Origin: Bacteroidales bacterium
GTDB lineage: Bacteria > Bacteroidota > Bacteroidia > Bacteroidales > UBA932
Direction: 5' to 3'
DNA length: 42,376 bases
NCBI GenBank assembly: GCA_022774085.1
Contig: JALFNZ010000016.1
Coordinates: 1-42,376 of the forward strand
Shown: positions 1 through 8,255 of the stretch, in pieces
How the letters are laid out: every line of letters starts with the position of its first letter
Position numbering within the stretch: position 1 is the stretch's first letter
Made by a program: the position numbers and the translations under genes
The notes under the pieces: generated by a model
Database searches by the model: none
What the model saw: only the letters and a program-made list of their open reading frames with translations
Told to the model about the DNA's origin: nothing

Positions 1-9
1 ATTTTTCAT
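1..9 (-). CDS. 5' end of a gene running out of the window (3 codons)
   Basis: An ATG on the minus strand at 9-7 followed by AAA AAT (Met-Lys-Asn) lies about 40 bp downstream of a good minus-strand -7 box at 58-51. The gene would run leftward out of the window. Nothing can be said about its product. The call rests only on the promoter plus start codon arrangement. Confidence 0.3.
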
Positions 10-50
10 AATCAATTCCTTTTTGTGTCCACGCTGCGTGAACAAGCACA

Positions 51-58
51 CAAAGGTA
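51..58 (-). promoter_or_regulatory. Bacteroidota -7 box TACCTTTG
   Basis: Read on the minus strand this is TACCTTTG, a full match to the TAnnTTTG -7 element of the Bacteroidota primary sigma factor. It points towards the start codon at 9-7. No clear TTTG -33 element is seen at the usual distance. It lies just outside repeat copy A. Confidence 0.5.
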
Positions 59-85
59 CGAAAAATTGTCTATATTTGTGTTCTG

Positions 86-265
86 AGTTTCGCATGTCGC
101 GAAACTACCGAATTTTGAGACCTTTAGGTCGATAGTAAGTCCCTTCCCCGGGGGAAGGGATTTAGGGATGGGTCCTCGTTAACAGGGAAATGTGCGTGGG
201 GAAGAAGTTTCGCAAGCGGCACAACCTTCAGGACTATAATAAGTTATCACTTGCGAAACTTGAGT
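86..265 (-). repeat. Structured dispersed repeat, copy A
   Basis: This stretch of about 180 bp is repeated in inverted orientation at 40399-40577, with roughly 85-90 percent identity by eye along its full length. Its ends carry AGTTTCGCA (86-94) and its inverse TTGCGAAACT (251-260), and a further AGTTTCGCAAG begins at 206. It can therefore fold as a small end hairpin (86-105) and a larger one (206-260). Between them are GACCT-TT-AGGTC (119-130) and CCCTTCCCC-G-GGGGAAGGG (141-159). The minus-strand histidine kinase gene ends inside it (stop at 236-234). No ORF is contained in it. It resembles a MITE or REP-like element, but the family is not one I recognise. Confidence 0.85.
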
Positions 266-3200
266 TGTGAATTGGCAAGGTTACGGTGAATGAGGCACCT
301 CCCAGAGCAAATGATTTGGAGTATCTGATTTCTCCCTCACATTTTTCAATGATATTGCGGCAGATTGCAAGCCCGAGACCGGTGCCTGCACTCTTGGTCG
401 TGAAATTAGGTGTGAACAGCTTTCCGAGATTGTCTTCGCTTACGCCCGGCCCGTTATCATCCACTACGACATCGTAATATCCGTCCTTCGTGCTCTTCCT
501 AAGGCAAATCACAACCCTGCCCCCCTTAGGGTCCTCACCTCGGTCAGAAGCTTCCTTCTGCAGGATTTCTATCGCCTGTAAAGCATTGGTAATCAGGTTG
601 ACAAACACTCTTATCAGCTGAGGTTTCGGTGCCATCACACATGCATTCTCCAGACCATAGTACTGGATTGAAATGTTGTCCCTGTTGTCAAAGATAAGAA
701 GCTGTTCCTGAAGCGTCTTGTCAAGGTCAATGAGCACAGGCTCCTCACTGTAGAGTTTGGCGAAGGTAGAGAATTCATTGGCAGTCTCGGTAAGAATGTC
801 AATATGCTCGAGAACGACACCTGCAACCTTGTCGAATTTCTCCTCCCATGCCGGGTTGTTCTTCTGTTTCAGCCTGATAAGTCTTTGGATTTCAAGCTTT
901 ATTGGAGTCAGTGGGTTCTTGATTTCATGAGCAACCTGACGGGCCATCTGGCTCCAGGCCTTGTCCCTCTCTGCCTGGGCTAGCTGTACGGACGAATCCG
1001 CGAGCTCCTTCACCATCCTGTTGTATGCCTCCACAAGTGAAGTAATCTCATCCTCCCTGTCATATTCGATGTATTCGAGGTTATGGATATCCGTCCTGTT
1101 CATCTTCCGTCCCATTTCAAGCAGAGGCGTGAAGAGAGAATTCACCTCCCTGGTAATGAAAAACAAAGAGGCTATCAGCAGCAGGAGGAAGATATTCAGA
1201 ATCATGGCAGCATGGAAAATGGTCTCCCTTCTGAAGTCATAGTCCTGGCCTGTATAAGGGATGCACATTATGGCAATCATCTTGCCTGCATCGTTGACAA
1301 TAGGGGCATAGAGTGACCAGTAGCTGACATCATCAACCTTCTCGAGGTTGATGAAGAACCTTTGGTTCAGATACCTTATATTATAGAAGGCGTCCGGATT
1401 CATTCTGCATCCGAGAATCATCTTCTCAAAGACCTCCGGGTTGGTTGACCGGAAGACAAGGCCAGCCGGAGAATAGAAGGTTATATCCGACTTTGTCGTA
1501 TTCGAGATGTTTTCGATGGTAGATGCAAAGTCCTGGGTCTGCATTTCCTGCCAGTCCTGCATCGTTCGGGTCCTGACGTTTACCAAGGCCTGGACGGTGT
1601 TGATTTTGTTAGTCATCAGATTCTGCATATTGGCCTCGTTTCTCTTGTAAACGAAGACGACGCTTATGAGCATCATGCTCACCAGAATGAGGCAGGATGA
1701 GGTGAGGAGGATGACTTTGATTCTTCGACGGAAATAATTGCTCTTAAAGACTTTATATCGTCTGTTGGCCCTGGAGAAAAGCATCAGGATGCCACTGATG
1801 GCAAGGAAGAGATAGGAAAATGACGTAAAATAAGTCATCGGGCTTCTTGTCTTCCTTGAGAGGGTGATCATTTCCTCATTCCCTACAAGAGTCGAGAAAT
1901 GGACATAGCCTTTGTTCCTCTGGATATATAACTTGTTGCTGCGCAGAGGCCCGAGTTCGTTGACGAAGACTGTCGGATATGGGAAATTTCCCTTGTATGA
2001 GATAATCCTGTCACCCTTGTATTTCGCATAGGAATAATAATGCGGAATGTGGACGTCCCCGCTTGGTGAGAAACGGTTGATGAGTCCGTCATATCCGCGG
2101 TCTTCCTTGTTGGCAACGGAATCCAGGGTGATGAGCAACCGGGTAATGCCGGTGTTTTCGGACCAGAACAAAAAGGCTCCGACATAGCAGTTGTTGCCAT
2201 TATCATCATTGAGGAAGAGGAATCTGGAGCCGTCAGCGATCGGAGTGCCTGTGCGTATGATGTTGTTGAAATATGCGATGCCAGCCTTGTCCTTATCTCT
2301 TACTATGTTGATTTTCAGGTCATAATTTGGTTTGATTCTCCCCAGATACGTTTCAATGATTCTGTTCTGGATGATGCTGGAAGAATTCTCAACCGGTGAT
2401 AGCAACCTGATGACCTGGTCGCTCGCAATCTCGTCTTCCACAGTCCTGAGCTGTATTTCGATGCCTAAGTCCCTGTCCACGGCCAGCCTGTTCGCCCACA
2501 AATGAACACGATCCTGCTCTTTCATGAAACCAAGGACTCCCGAGGAGACTGCAAAATACAAGGCAAAGAGGAAGGCGCTAAGTATCAGAGCCTTGTTGTC
2601 AAAAATGTCATATCTCAGATGCAGGAATTCACGAAGAGGCGGCCTTAGGGTCTGTATTTGCAGCAAGATGCAGATGAGCAGTCCGACATAGGAAATATAA
2701 ACCAGTATGGAATATTGGGATCCTACATTCCATCGATACAGTTCGAGGGTTATGCTGGAGTTCATCACCAGACTTCTAAGGCTCATGTGTGTGTAGGCGA
2801 ACGAAATGAAGGCGGCAGCAAGGGTCAGGAGACCATAAATCAGAAGATTCCTTCTTCTTTTTTCAGGTTTGCTGCGTATGAATGCCATTATCCTGCCCCT
2901 GATCAGGAAGGTGCACAGGTTGAATGCCGTAAAATAGGTGTTGATAAGCAACAGGGCCCCCAGAGAGTAAAATACCGGTCCGTCTGCATATATAGTAGGG
3001 GAGAACAGTTGGGAACTGTTGTTGATCTGCAATCCCCAGATATAGGACATGACGAAAAGGACAGTCAGGGTGGACATGACTATCAGATACACATTCAATG
3101 TCCTGTGTATGGCAAGGAACAGGACGGATGCAAGTGCAAACAAGCCTATTGAAATCCATCTCAGGACAGAGTTGTCGAACAAAGGTGCGACCTGAATGGT

Positions 3201-3833
3201 GGATTCGGAAATAATCTTGAACATTGGGCGTCCGCCGATCAGGACTTCTGAACCTCCGCTGGAGTTGATGGGAAGCAGTGAATAACGTGCCGGAAGCCTT
3301 AATTTCGGGTTTACGCCGTTGTCGGTTTTACCCATGTCGTCAACCAGTCTGTTCTTGATCTCAAGTCCTGAGATGACGACAGTGCTTCCTTTACCATATA
3401 CCTTTTTGACAAGGTACCATTTTGAACCGATGTTCAGGAATGACAAATCAGTGGTAGCCTCTGCAAGGGGGGATTCAAGCCGGCTCTTTAGATTTGTAAG
3501 TCTTTGATATACAATCTTTATAGAGATATCATCATTCAGAAGAGGAAACTGGTTGCACCACGATTGCAATGAATCGTTCTGATAACGGTATATGACCATG
3601 TCATCCGGCAGATTGGGCAGGTCGATCAGTTCACCTTCAGGGGTATCCAAGGCTTCCTTGACATATTTATCCAGCATTTCGAGTCTCCTGTCAACCTTCT
3701 TGCCGAATGAACGGGCCACTTTTCCGGAATTGTTGACAGAGTCGTTTCCTGCAAGTGATAGGATGAAAAGTGCAAGAGCTGTCACGAATGTGGCAAGCGT
3801 GAATCTTTTATTGATGAAATCTCTTACGGTCAT
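234..3833 (-). CDS. NtrY-like membrane sensor histidine kinase
   Basis: This is a very large sensor kinase (1199 aa) of the NtrY type. One hydrophobic segment lies near residues 12-29. An extracytoplasmic stretch of about 190 residues follows, then a cluster of about six membrane segments (roughly 225-434). A second soluble region (about 440-665), two segments (668-687 and 707-729), a periplasmic sensor domain (730-872) and a last segment (873-893) complete the sensor half. The cytoplasmic part is a HAMP linker (about 895-945), a HisKA domain with phospho-acceptor His969 in the AHEIKNPL box, an N box (NLITNALQA) and ATP-lid motifs DDNGPG and GTGLGLAI. It follows rlmH by 9 bp and is probably co-transcribed with it. 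No response regulator is nearby. The last ten or so codons, after the usual end of the ATPase domain, lie inside repeat copy A. The signal sensed is unknown. Confidence 0.9.
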   Translation of the reverse strand: MTVRDFINKRFTLATFVTALALFILSLAGNDSVNNSGKVARSFGKKVDRRLEMLDKYVKEALDTPEGELIDLPNLPDDMVIYRYQNDSLQSWCNQFPLLNDDISIKIVYQRLTNLKSRLESPLAEATTDLSFLNIGSKWYLVKKVYGKGSTVVISGLEIKNRLVDDMGKTDNGVNPKLRLPARYSLLPINSSGGSEVLIGGRPMFKIISESTIQVAPLFDNSVLRWISIGLFALASVLFLAIHRTLNVYLIVMSTLTVLFVMSYIWGLQINNSSQLFSPTIYADGPVFYSLGALLLINTYFTAFNLCTFLIRGRIMAFIRSKPEKRRRNLLIYGLLTLAAAFISFAYTHMSLRSLVMNSSITLELYRWNVGSQYSILVYISYVGLLICILLQIQTLRPPLREFLHLRYDIFDNKALILSAFLFALYFAVSSGVLGFMKEQDRVHLWANRLAVDRDLGIEIQLRTVEDEIASDQVIRLLSPVENSSSIIQNRIIETYLGRIKPNYDLKINIVRDKDKAGIAYFNNIIRTGTPIADGSRFLFLNDDNGNNCYVGAFLFWSENTGITRLLITLDSVANKEDRGYDGLINRFSPSGDVHIPHYYSYAKYKGDRIISYKGNFPYPTVFVNELGPLRSNKLYIQRNKGYVHFSTLVGNEEMITLSRKTRSPMTYFTSFSYLFLAISGILMLFSRANRRYKVFKSNYFRRRIKVILLTSSCLILVSMMLISVVFVYKRNEANMQNLMTNKINTVQALVNVRTRTMQDWQEMQTQDFASTIENISNTTKSDITFYSPAGLVFRSTNPEVFEKMILGCRMNPDAFYNIRYLNQRFFINLEKVDDVSYWSLYAPIVNDAGKMIAIMCIPYTGQDYDFRRETIFHAAMILNIFLLLLIASLFFITREVNSLFTPLLEMGRKMNRTDIHNLEYIEYDREDEITSLVEAYNRMVKELADSSVQLAQAERDKAWSQMARQVAHEIKNPLTPIKLEIQRLIRLKQKNNPAWEEKFDKVAGVVLEHIDILTETANEFSTFAKLYSEEPVLIDLDKTLQEQLLIFDNRDNISIQYYGLENACVMAPKPQLIRVFVNLITNALQAIEILQKEASDRGEDPKGGRVVICLRKSTKDGYYDVVVDDNGPGVSEDNLGKLFTPNFTTKSAGTGLGLAICRNIIEKCEGEIRYSKSFALGGASFTVTLPIHNSSFASDNLL

Positions 3834-3842
3834 ATCTTTTCA

Positions 3843-4316
3843 TTATTCGTGATGATATGGTTCACCTTTTATGATGGTAAAAGCGCGGTAGAGCTGCTCT
3901 GCAAAAATCGTTCTTACCATTTGATGGGAAAATGTCATTTTTGAGAGGGATATCTTCGAATTCGCTCTTGCATATACTTCTTCGGAGAAACCGTATGCAC
4001 CCCCGATGACAAAGACAATATCTCTGGAACCATAGTCCAGTCTATCCTTTATCAATGATGCAAATTCGATGGAAGTGAACATCTTGCCTCTTTCATCAAG
4101 CAGAATCACCTCGTCGCTGGGACGGATATTTTTCAGGATGAGACTGCCTTCCTTAATCTTTATCTGGTCCTTGGTAAATGCAGATACATTCTTCAACTCG
4201 GGAATCTCTGTCAGCGAAAAAGGAACATAATGTCTGAGTCTGGAAAAATATATATCCAAACCCTGTCTGACCCAGTCCCTGTCGGTTTTTCCCACTGTAA
4301 GCAAAGTTATTTTCAT
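3843..4316 (-). CDS. rlmH: RlmH, 23S rRNA (pseudouridine-1915-N3) methyltransferase
   Basis: RlmH is a SPOUT-class methyltransferase that N3-methylates pseudouridine 1915 in helix 69 of 23S rRNA on the assembled 70S ribosome. The protein has the typical short length (157 aa). It shows the N-terminal MKITLLTVGKTD, the SAM-binding loop VFVIGGAYGFSEEV, and the C-terminal SKMTFSHQMVRTIFAEQLYRAF that forms the trefoil knot. I chose the ATG at 4316. One codon triplet further upstream (4325) another ATG gives MPA before it, but family members begin at MKI. A good promoter lies directly upstream (4336-4367). The histidine kinase follows 9 bp downstream. Confidence 0.96.
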   Translation of the reverse strand: MKITLLTVGKTDRDWVRQGLDIYFSRLRHYVPFSLTEIPELKNVSAFTKDQIKIKEGSLILKNIRPSDEVILLDERGKMFTSIEFASLIKDRLDYGSRDIVFVIGGAYGFSEEVYARANSKISLSKMTFSHQMVRTIFAEQLYRAFTIIKGEPYHHE

Positions 4317-4335
4317 GGCAGGCATCTTAACCGGA

Positions 4336-4367
4336 CAAAGATAATGGCTTGGCTTGAATTTTGCAAA
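4336..4367 (-). promoter_or_regulatory. Promoter of rlmH-histidine kinase unit (TTTG-N20-TATCTTTG)
   Basis: On the minus strand, TTTG at 4367-4364 is separated by 20 bp from TATCTTTG at 4343-4336. This matches the Bacteroidota -33/-7 consensus in both boxes and in spacing. Transcription would start around 4330, just ahead of the rlmH start. Confidence 0.7.
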
Positions 4368-4397
4368 GGAATACCGTGGTTTTCAGATAAGTACATA

Positions 4398-4805
4398 ATG
4401 ACAAGAATATTGATGAGGAGTATGGCTGCTGCGGCAGTCTTTTTGAGTTGCATGAATCTTAAGGCGCAGGACAGCAGTTATGACGTTTTCCAGCCGATAG
4501 CCAAATATATAGGCATGGGAGATGCTGATAAACTGTCCGCATGGTTTTCCGACAATCTCGAGGTGACGATATTCTCGACATCCAATGAAGCCAGTCGCAC
4601 TCAGGCAAAACAAATCATGAAGACTTTTTTCAGGTCTTATACTCCTAGATCTTTCGAAATCACCCACAAGGCAGGCCGGTCGAATATGAAATACGCACTT
4701 GGCACAATGAATGCCGGAGGAGAAATGCTGCTTGTTACCATCTTTGTTAGCTTTGATGAAAAAGATTACAAAATTCAGCATCTGAAAGTCGAACGGATGG
4801 AATAG
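4398..4805 (+). CDS. DUF4783 secreted protein
   Basis: This is a 135-residue exported protein. An N-terminal signal peptide (MTRILMRSMAAAAVFLSC, cleavage near LKAQDS) precedes one small alpha/beta domain. The region around residues 70-133 (FRSYTPRSFEITHKAG, then MLLVTIFVSFD and IQHLKVER) matches the DUF4783 family, a Bacteroidota-specific group of NTF2-like appearance. Its function is unknown. I chose the ATG at 4398 because it gives a clean signal peptide; an upstream in-frame extension from 4230 would run through the start of rlmH and is not convincing. It is a single-gene unit, divergent from rlmH, ending at a strong terminator (4872-4907). Confidence 0.82.
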   Translation: MTRILMRSMAAAAVFLSCMNLKAQDSSYDVFQPIAKYIGMGDADKLSAWFSDNLEVTIFSTSNEASRTQAKQIMKTFFRSYTPRSFEITHKAGRSNMKYALGTMNAGGEMLLVTIFVSFDEKDYKIQHLKVERME

Positions 4806-4871
4806 TTTGGCACAGGCTTTGCAAATATTTCGATTGAGTTAGTTTAGTTGTTAATAATAGGGTTATAGTTC

Positions 4872-4907
4872 AAAAAACAGGATGTCGTGATTGACACCCT
4901 GTTTTTT
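4872..4907. terminator. Bidirectional intrinsic terminator
   Basis: AAAAAACAGG-A-TGTC pairs with GACA-C-CCTGTTTTTT around a short loop, giving a 14 bp stem with one mismatch. The A-tract on one side and T-tract on the other make it functional in both directions. It sits between the converging DUF4783 gene and der. Confidence 0.85.
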
Positions 4908-4936
4908 GATTATATGGCTCCGGATTGGAAGGCAAT

Positions 4937-6244
4937 TTATTTCTGACGGAGGAATATCTGGACCGGACAGCCGGTGAAATCGAATTTTTCCCTCAGTTTG
5001 TTTTCAAGGAAACGCCTGTATGGCTCGCGTATGTACTGCGGAAGGTTGCAGAAGAATGCGAAGGAAGGGCTTCTGGTCGGAAGCTGGGTTATATATTTGA
5101 TTTTGATATACTTACCCTTCCATGCCGGTGGCGGGTAATTCTCGATTTCAGGCAGCATCTCCTCGTTGATTCTTGAAGTGCTTATCTTCCTCGAATAATT
5201 CTCATAGACCATCTCAGCAGCGTTGAGAACATCCATGATTCTCTGCTTGTTGATTACAGAAGTAAATATGATTGGCAGGTCATTGAACGGAGCCAGACGG
5301 GCCTTGATAGCCTCAATGTACTCCTTCATGGTATTGCTGTCCTTCTCAACGGTATCCCATTTGTTCACCACAATCACACATCCTTTCTTATTCCTCTGGA
5401 TAAGGTTGAAAATACTCAGGTCCTGAGACTCGATGCCAGTCTGGGCATCAATCATCAGAATGCAGACATCAGAGTGCTCGATAGCACGAATCGACCTCAT
5501 CACCGAATAGAACTCAAGGTCTTCGTGAACCTTGGTCTTCTTCCTCATCCCCGCGGTGTCAACGAGCATGAACTCATGGCCAAACTTATTGTAAAGTGTT
5601 GCAATTGAATCCCTTGTGGTGCCGGCTATAGGAGTTACAATATTCCTCTCCTTTCCAAGAAGTGCATTGGTAAGGGATGATTTGCCCACATTCGGCTTGC
5701 CGACTATAGTGAAGTGAGGCAGCTCAGGATGTTCATCCTTGTCAGGATCCTCGGCAGGCATAAGTTTCACTATCTCATCGAGAAGGTCGCCTGTACCTCC
5801 TCCGTTGGCTGCCGATATGCTCCAGACTTCACCAAGCCCGAGAGAATAGAACTGGAAAGCATCAAACATCTTCGCACCGGAGTCAACCTTGTTGACAGCC
5901 AGCACGACAGGCTTGCCGCTGCGTCTGAGCAGGTCGGCAATCTCTTCGTCATAATCAGTGATTCCGGTGCCTGCCTCCACCATGAAAAGCACGACGGAAG
6001 CCTCTTCGATGGCAAGGACCACCTGTTTGCGAATCTCCTCCTCGAATATATCATCGGAATTCGAAGTATATCCTCCGGTGTCAACCACGGAGAATTCGGT
6101 ACCGCACCATTCACATCTGCCATAGTGCCTGTCACGGGTCACACCGGCAGTCTCATCTACAATTGCCTGACGCATTCCCACCAGACGGTTGAAAAGGGTG
6201 GACTTTCCTACATTTGGTCTGCCCACGATTGCTAAAAGACTCAT
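4937..6244 (-). CDS. der: Der (EngA), double-GTPase for 50S ribosome assembly
   Basis: Der is an essential GTPase with two tandem G domains that acts late in 50S subunit assembly. The 435 aa length is normal. The first P-loop GRPNVGKS is at residues 8-15 and the second GKPNVGKS at 182-189. DTAG switch motifs (VVDTGG in domain 1, [10 protein letters not shown] in domain 2) and the NKVD / NKWD specificity motifs are all present. A C-terminal KH-like domain (about 350-435) ends [15 protein letters not shown]. It is the last gene of the engB-prs-small protein-der run and is preceded by a pair of mutually exclusive hairpins (6261-6296). Confidence 0.97.
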   Translation of the reverse strand: MSLLAIVGRPNVGKSTLFNRLVGMRQAIVDETAGVTRDRHYGRCEWCGTEFSVVDTGGYTSNSDDIFEEEIRKQVVLAIEEASVVLFMVEAGTGITDYDEEIADLLRRSGKPVVLAVNKVDSGAKMFDAFQFYSLGLGEVWSISAANGGGTGDLLDEIVKLMPAEDPDKDEHPELPHFTIVGKPNVGKSSLTNALLGKERNIVTPIAGTTRDSIATLYNKFGHEFMLVDTAGMRKKTKVHEDLEFYSVMRSIRAIEHSDVCILMIDAQTGIESQDLSIFNLIQRNKKGCVIVVNKWDTVEKDSNTMKEYIEAIKARLAPFNDLPIIFTSVINKQRIMDVLNAAEMVYENYSRKISTSRINEEMLPEIENYPPPAWKGKYIKIKYITQLPTRSPSFAFFCNLPQYIREPYRRFLENKLREKFDFTGCPVQIFLRQK

Positions 6245-6260
6245 AATAAATCACTTAAAT

Positions 6261-6296
6261 CGCCAAATGGCGGTTATACATACCGCCTCACGGCGG
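6261..6296 (-). promoter_or_regulatory. Alternating hairpins in the der leader
   Basis: On the minus strand the arms run CCGCC-GTGA-GGCGGT-(7 nt)-ACCGCC-ATTT-GGCG. The GGCGGT arm can pair with the CCGCC before it or the ACCGCC after it, and the ACCGCC arm can pair with the following GGCG. One fold therefore excludes another. The start codon of der is about 17 nt further on. No U-tract follows, so control of translation is more plausible than termination. Confidence 0.45.
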
Positions 6297-6312
6297 CTTT
6301 TTGCCCATGGGT

Positions 6313-6549
6313 TCAGCGGCAGGCATGGCAGTCTCCGCAACCGGAAGTACTGCAATCAGGAGCCTGCTTCTTCTTTCCCCAGAGTTTCATCTCCTCTTCC
6401 TTGGCACATTTTATACCCCTCTTCCTCATTTCGATATTGTTCTCGATTTCAGTCTCGGGAAACTTTCCGTCCTTGCGGAAGATTATATTGAAGCACATGC
6501 CGAACACACACAATGCAACAAGTATGATGGATGCAATGAATATTTCCAT
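6313..6549 (-). CDS. Small single-span membrane protein with Cys-rich tail
   Basis: This 78 aa protein has one N-terminal membrane segment (about residues 3-24, ASIILVALCVFGMCFNIIF). A short hydrophilic region follows (RKDGKFPETEIENN, EMRKRGIKCAKEEE). The tail contains four clustered cysteines (PDCSTSGCGDCHACR). Similar small proteins of unknown function occur in other Bacteroidota. The clustered cysteines could bind a metal or an Fe-S cluster. The start ATG overlaps the prs stop (TGATG), so it is translationally coupled to prs, and it lies upstream of der. No function can be assigned. Confidence 0.8.
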   Translation of the reverse strand: MEIFIASIILVALCVFGMCFNIIFRKDGKFPETEIENNIEMRKRGIKCAKEEEMKLWGKKKQAPDCSTSGCGDCHACR

Positions 6550-7499
6550 CAGTTGATGAAGCTTGAACTGATAGGTTCGTAATTGTAAACCTTCTCAATG
6601 ATGTCAGCAAAAGTTTCAGTCATTGAGAGTACGGTGATCTTGCTCTTATCCTTTGCAGGGTCGTTGCTGAGCGGAATGGTATCCGAAACGATGACCTCTT
6701 CCAGAGCTGACTCTGCAATTCTTTCGTAGGCAGGGCCTGAGAACACAGGATGGGTGGCACATGCCCTTACGCTCAGTGCGCCCATTTCCTTGAGAACGTT
6801 TGCAGCCTTTGTGAGGGTGCCGGCAGTGTCTATCATATCATCCACGATGATTACATTCTTTCCTTCCACCTCGCCGATTGCTGTGATCGAGCCCACGACA
6901 TTGGCCCTTTCACGTGACTTGTGGCAAATGATGACAGGGCACTGGAGGTATCTCGCATAAGCATTTGCCCTTTTTGCACCTCCCATGTCAGGTGCGGCTA
7001 TGGCAAGATTGTCGATATTGAGATTCTTCAGGTATGGAAGGAAGACCGAGCTGGCGTAGATATGGTCCACAGGGAAATCAAAGAATCCCTGAATCTGGTC
7101 AGCATGGAGGTCACAAGTCATGACTCTGTCGCATCCGGCTGCGTGGAGCACGTTTGCAACGAGTTTTGCACCGATTGAAACTCTCGGTTTGTCTTTGCGG
7201 TCCTGTCTGGCCCATCCGAAATACGGCATTACTGCAATGACTTTGTGTGCAGATGCTCTTTTGGCTGCATCAATCATAAGAAGCAGTTCAAACAGATTCT
7301 CAACAGGTGGGAAAGTGGACTGCACGATGAAAACGGTGGCTCCTCTGACGCTTTCGTTGAAAGAAGGCTGGAACTCACCGTCACTGAAAGTCAATACATC
7401 AGATGCGCCAAGCTCGATATTCATAGCCTTGGCTACCTTCAGTGCGAAATCCTTGGAGGCTCTGCACGAGAAAAGCTTGATTTTGTGTTCGTTATGCAT
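6549..7499 (-). CDS. prs: Ribose-phosphate pyrophosphokinase (PRPP synthetase)
   Basis: Prs transfers pyrophosphate from ATP to ribose 5-phosphate to give PRPP, the precursor for nucleotides, histidine, tryptophan and NAD. The 316 aa length is standard. Visible motifs are the FSDGEFQ segment near residues 39-45, the ATP-binding YFGWARQDRK loop, the CDLHADQIQGFF regulatory region, and the PRPP loop VDDMIDTAGT at 219-228. The start overlaps the engB stop (TAATG), and the stop overlaps the next gene (TGATG), so the three genes are coupled. Confidence 0.97.
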   Translation of the reverse strand: MHNEHKIKLFSCRASKDFALKVAKAMNIELGASDVLTFSDGEFQPSFNESVRGATVFIVQSTFPPVENLFELLLMIDAAKRASAHKVIAVMPYFGWARQDRKDKPRVSIGAKLVANVLHAAGCDRVMTCDLHADQIQGFFDFPVDHIYASSVFLPYLKNLNIDNLAIAAPDMGGAKRANAYARYLQCPVIICHKSRERANVVGSITAIGEVEGKNVIIVDDMIDTAGTLTKAANVLKEMGALSVRACATHPVFSGPAYERIAESALEEVIVSDTIPLSNDPAKDKSKITVLSMTETFADIIEKVYNYEPISSSFIN

Positions 7500-8122
7500 T
7501 ATATCTGAGGGTGTTGGTTTTCTTCTTCAACAGATTCGAGCACCGTACCGATGTAGTCAAGGATTTCTTCTCTTCCCAGGCCTGTCTCCGAGGAACTTAT
7601 GAAGACAGGGGGAAGTTCCTCCCAGTACTCAAGAATCTGTTTCTTATTGTTTTCAATCTGAGCTGCAAGCTTCTCCTTGCCACTCTTGTCCGCCTTCGTG
7701 AAAATGATGGCAAAAGGTATCCGGCTCTGTCCCAGTTCAATCAGGAAATCCATGTCAATCTTGCCGATTTCATGCCTGGAATCAATAAGGACAAAGAGCA
7801 TCGTCATTTCCTGTGAGAGGTTGAGATAATTGCGTATAACCTGCTCCAGTTTCTGTTTGGCCGTTGCGGACATCTTGGCGTATCCATAACCCGGGAGGTC
7901 CACAAGATACCACTTGCGGTTGATAAGGAAATGATTTACCAGACGGGTTTTACCCGGCTTTGCTGAAGTCATCGCTAATTTCTTGTTGTTGCACAACATG
8001 TTGATAAGGGATGACTTGCCGACATTTGACCTTCCGATGAAAGCGAATTCAGGAAATTTCTGTTTTGGTTTCTCGGATATCCTTGTGCTGCTGCCAGCAA
8101 ATAATGCTTCGGTTATCTTCAT
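7499..8122 (-). CDS. engB: EngB (YsxC/YihA) ribosome biogenesis GTPase
   Basis: EngB is a small TrmE-Era-type GTPase required for 50S subunit assembly. The 207 aa protein shows the P-loop GRSNVGKS at residues 30-37, switch region PGKTRLVNHF, the DLPGYGYAKMS motif (G3) and the FTKADKSG motif (G4). It is first in a minus-strand operon with prs, a small membrane protein and der. Grouping engB with der puts two ribosome-assembly GTPases in one transcript. A -7 box lies about 35 bp upstream. Confidence 0.96.
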   Translation of the reverse strand: MKITEALFAGSSTRISEKPKQKFPEFAFIGRSNVGKSSLINMLCNNKKLAMTSAKPGKTRLVNHFLINRKWYLVDLPGYGYAKMSATAKQKLEQVIRNYLNLSQEMTMLFVLIDSRHEIGKIDMDFLIELGQSRIPFAIIFTKADKSGKEKLAAQIENNKKQILEYWEELPPVFISSSETGLGREEILDYIGTVLESVEEENQHPQI

Positions 8123-8157
8123 TTTTGCAAAAATCAGGATGGCTTAAAAATCGGTCG

Positions 8158-8165
8158 CAAAGATA
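8158..8165 (-). promoter_or_regulatory. Bacteroidota -7 box TATCTTTG for engB operon
   Basis: TATCTTTG on the minus strand is an exact TAnnTTTG match, about 36 bp before the engB start. It stands back to back with the xseA promoter in the same 133 bp divergent intergenic region. No convincing -33 element is visible. Confidence 0.6.
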
Positions 8166-8186
8166 TATATTTTTATGAAATATTAG

Positions 8187-8215
8187 TTGGAGTGTTGGAA
8201 AATTTGCTAATTTTG
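8187..8215 (+). promoter_or_regulatory. Promoter of the xseA-glycogen run (TTG-N18-TAATTTTG)
   Basis: TTG at 8187-8189 is followed after 18 bp by TAATTTTG at 8208-8215, matching the Bacteroidota consensus. It lies about 40 bp before the xseA start. I see no comparably good promoter before glgB or the debranching enzyme gene, so it may serve the whole glycogen module. Confidence 0.6.
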
Positions 8216-8255
8216 TAGGCGCTCGAAGCCGGGATAAACTGATTAATATACCTAT

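Noticed and set aside
86..265. Repeat copy A as a CRISPR, tRNA or riboswitch
   Set aside because: There are no regularly spaced repeats, no cloverleaf, and no known riboswitch core. Two distant inverted copies fit a dispersed repeat better.
2658..3152. Open frame of 164 codons on the plus strand inside the histidine kinase gene
   Set aside because: Hydrophilic shadow of the membrane-spanning coding region; no family resemblance and no promoter.
4230..4397. Longer start for the DUF4783 protein at 4230
   Set aside because: It overlaps the 5' end and promoter of the divergent rlmH and would bury the clear signal peptide that starts at 4398.
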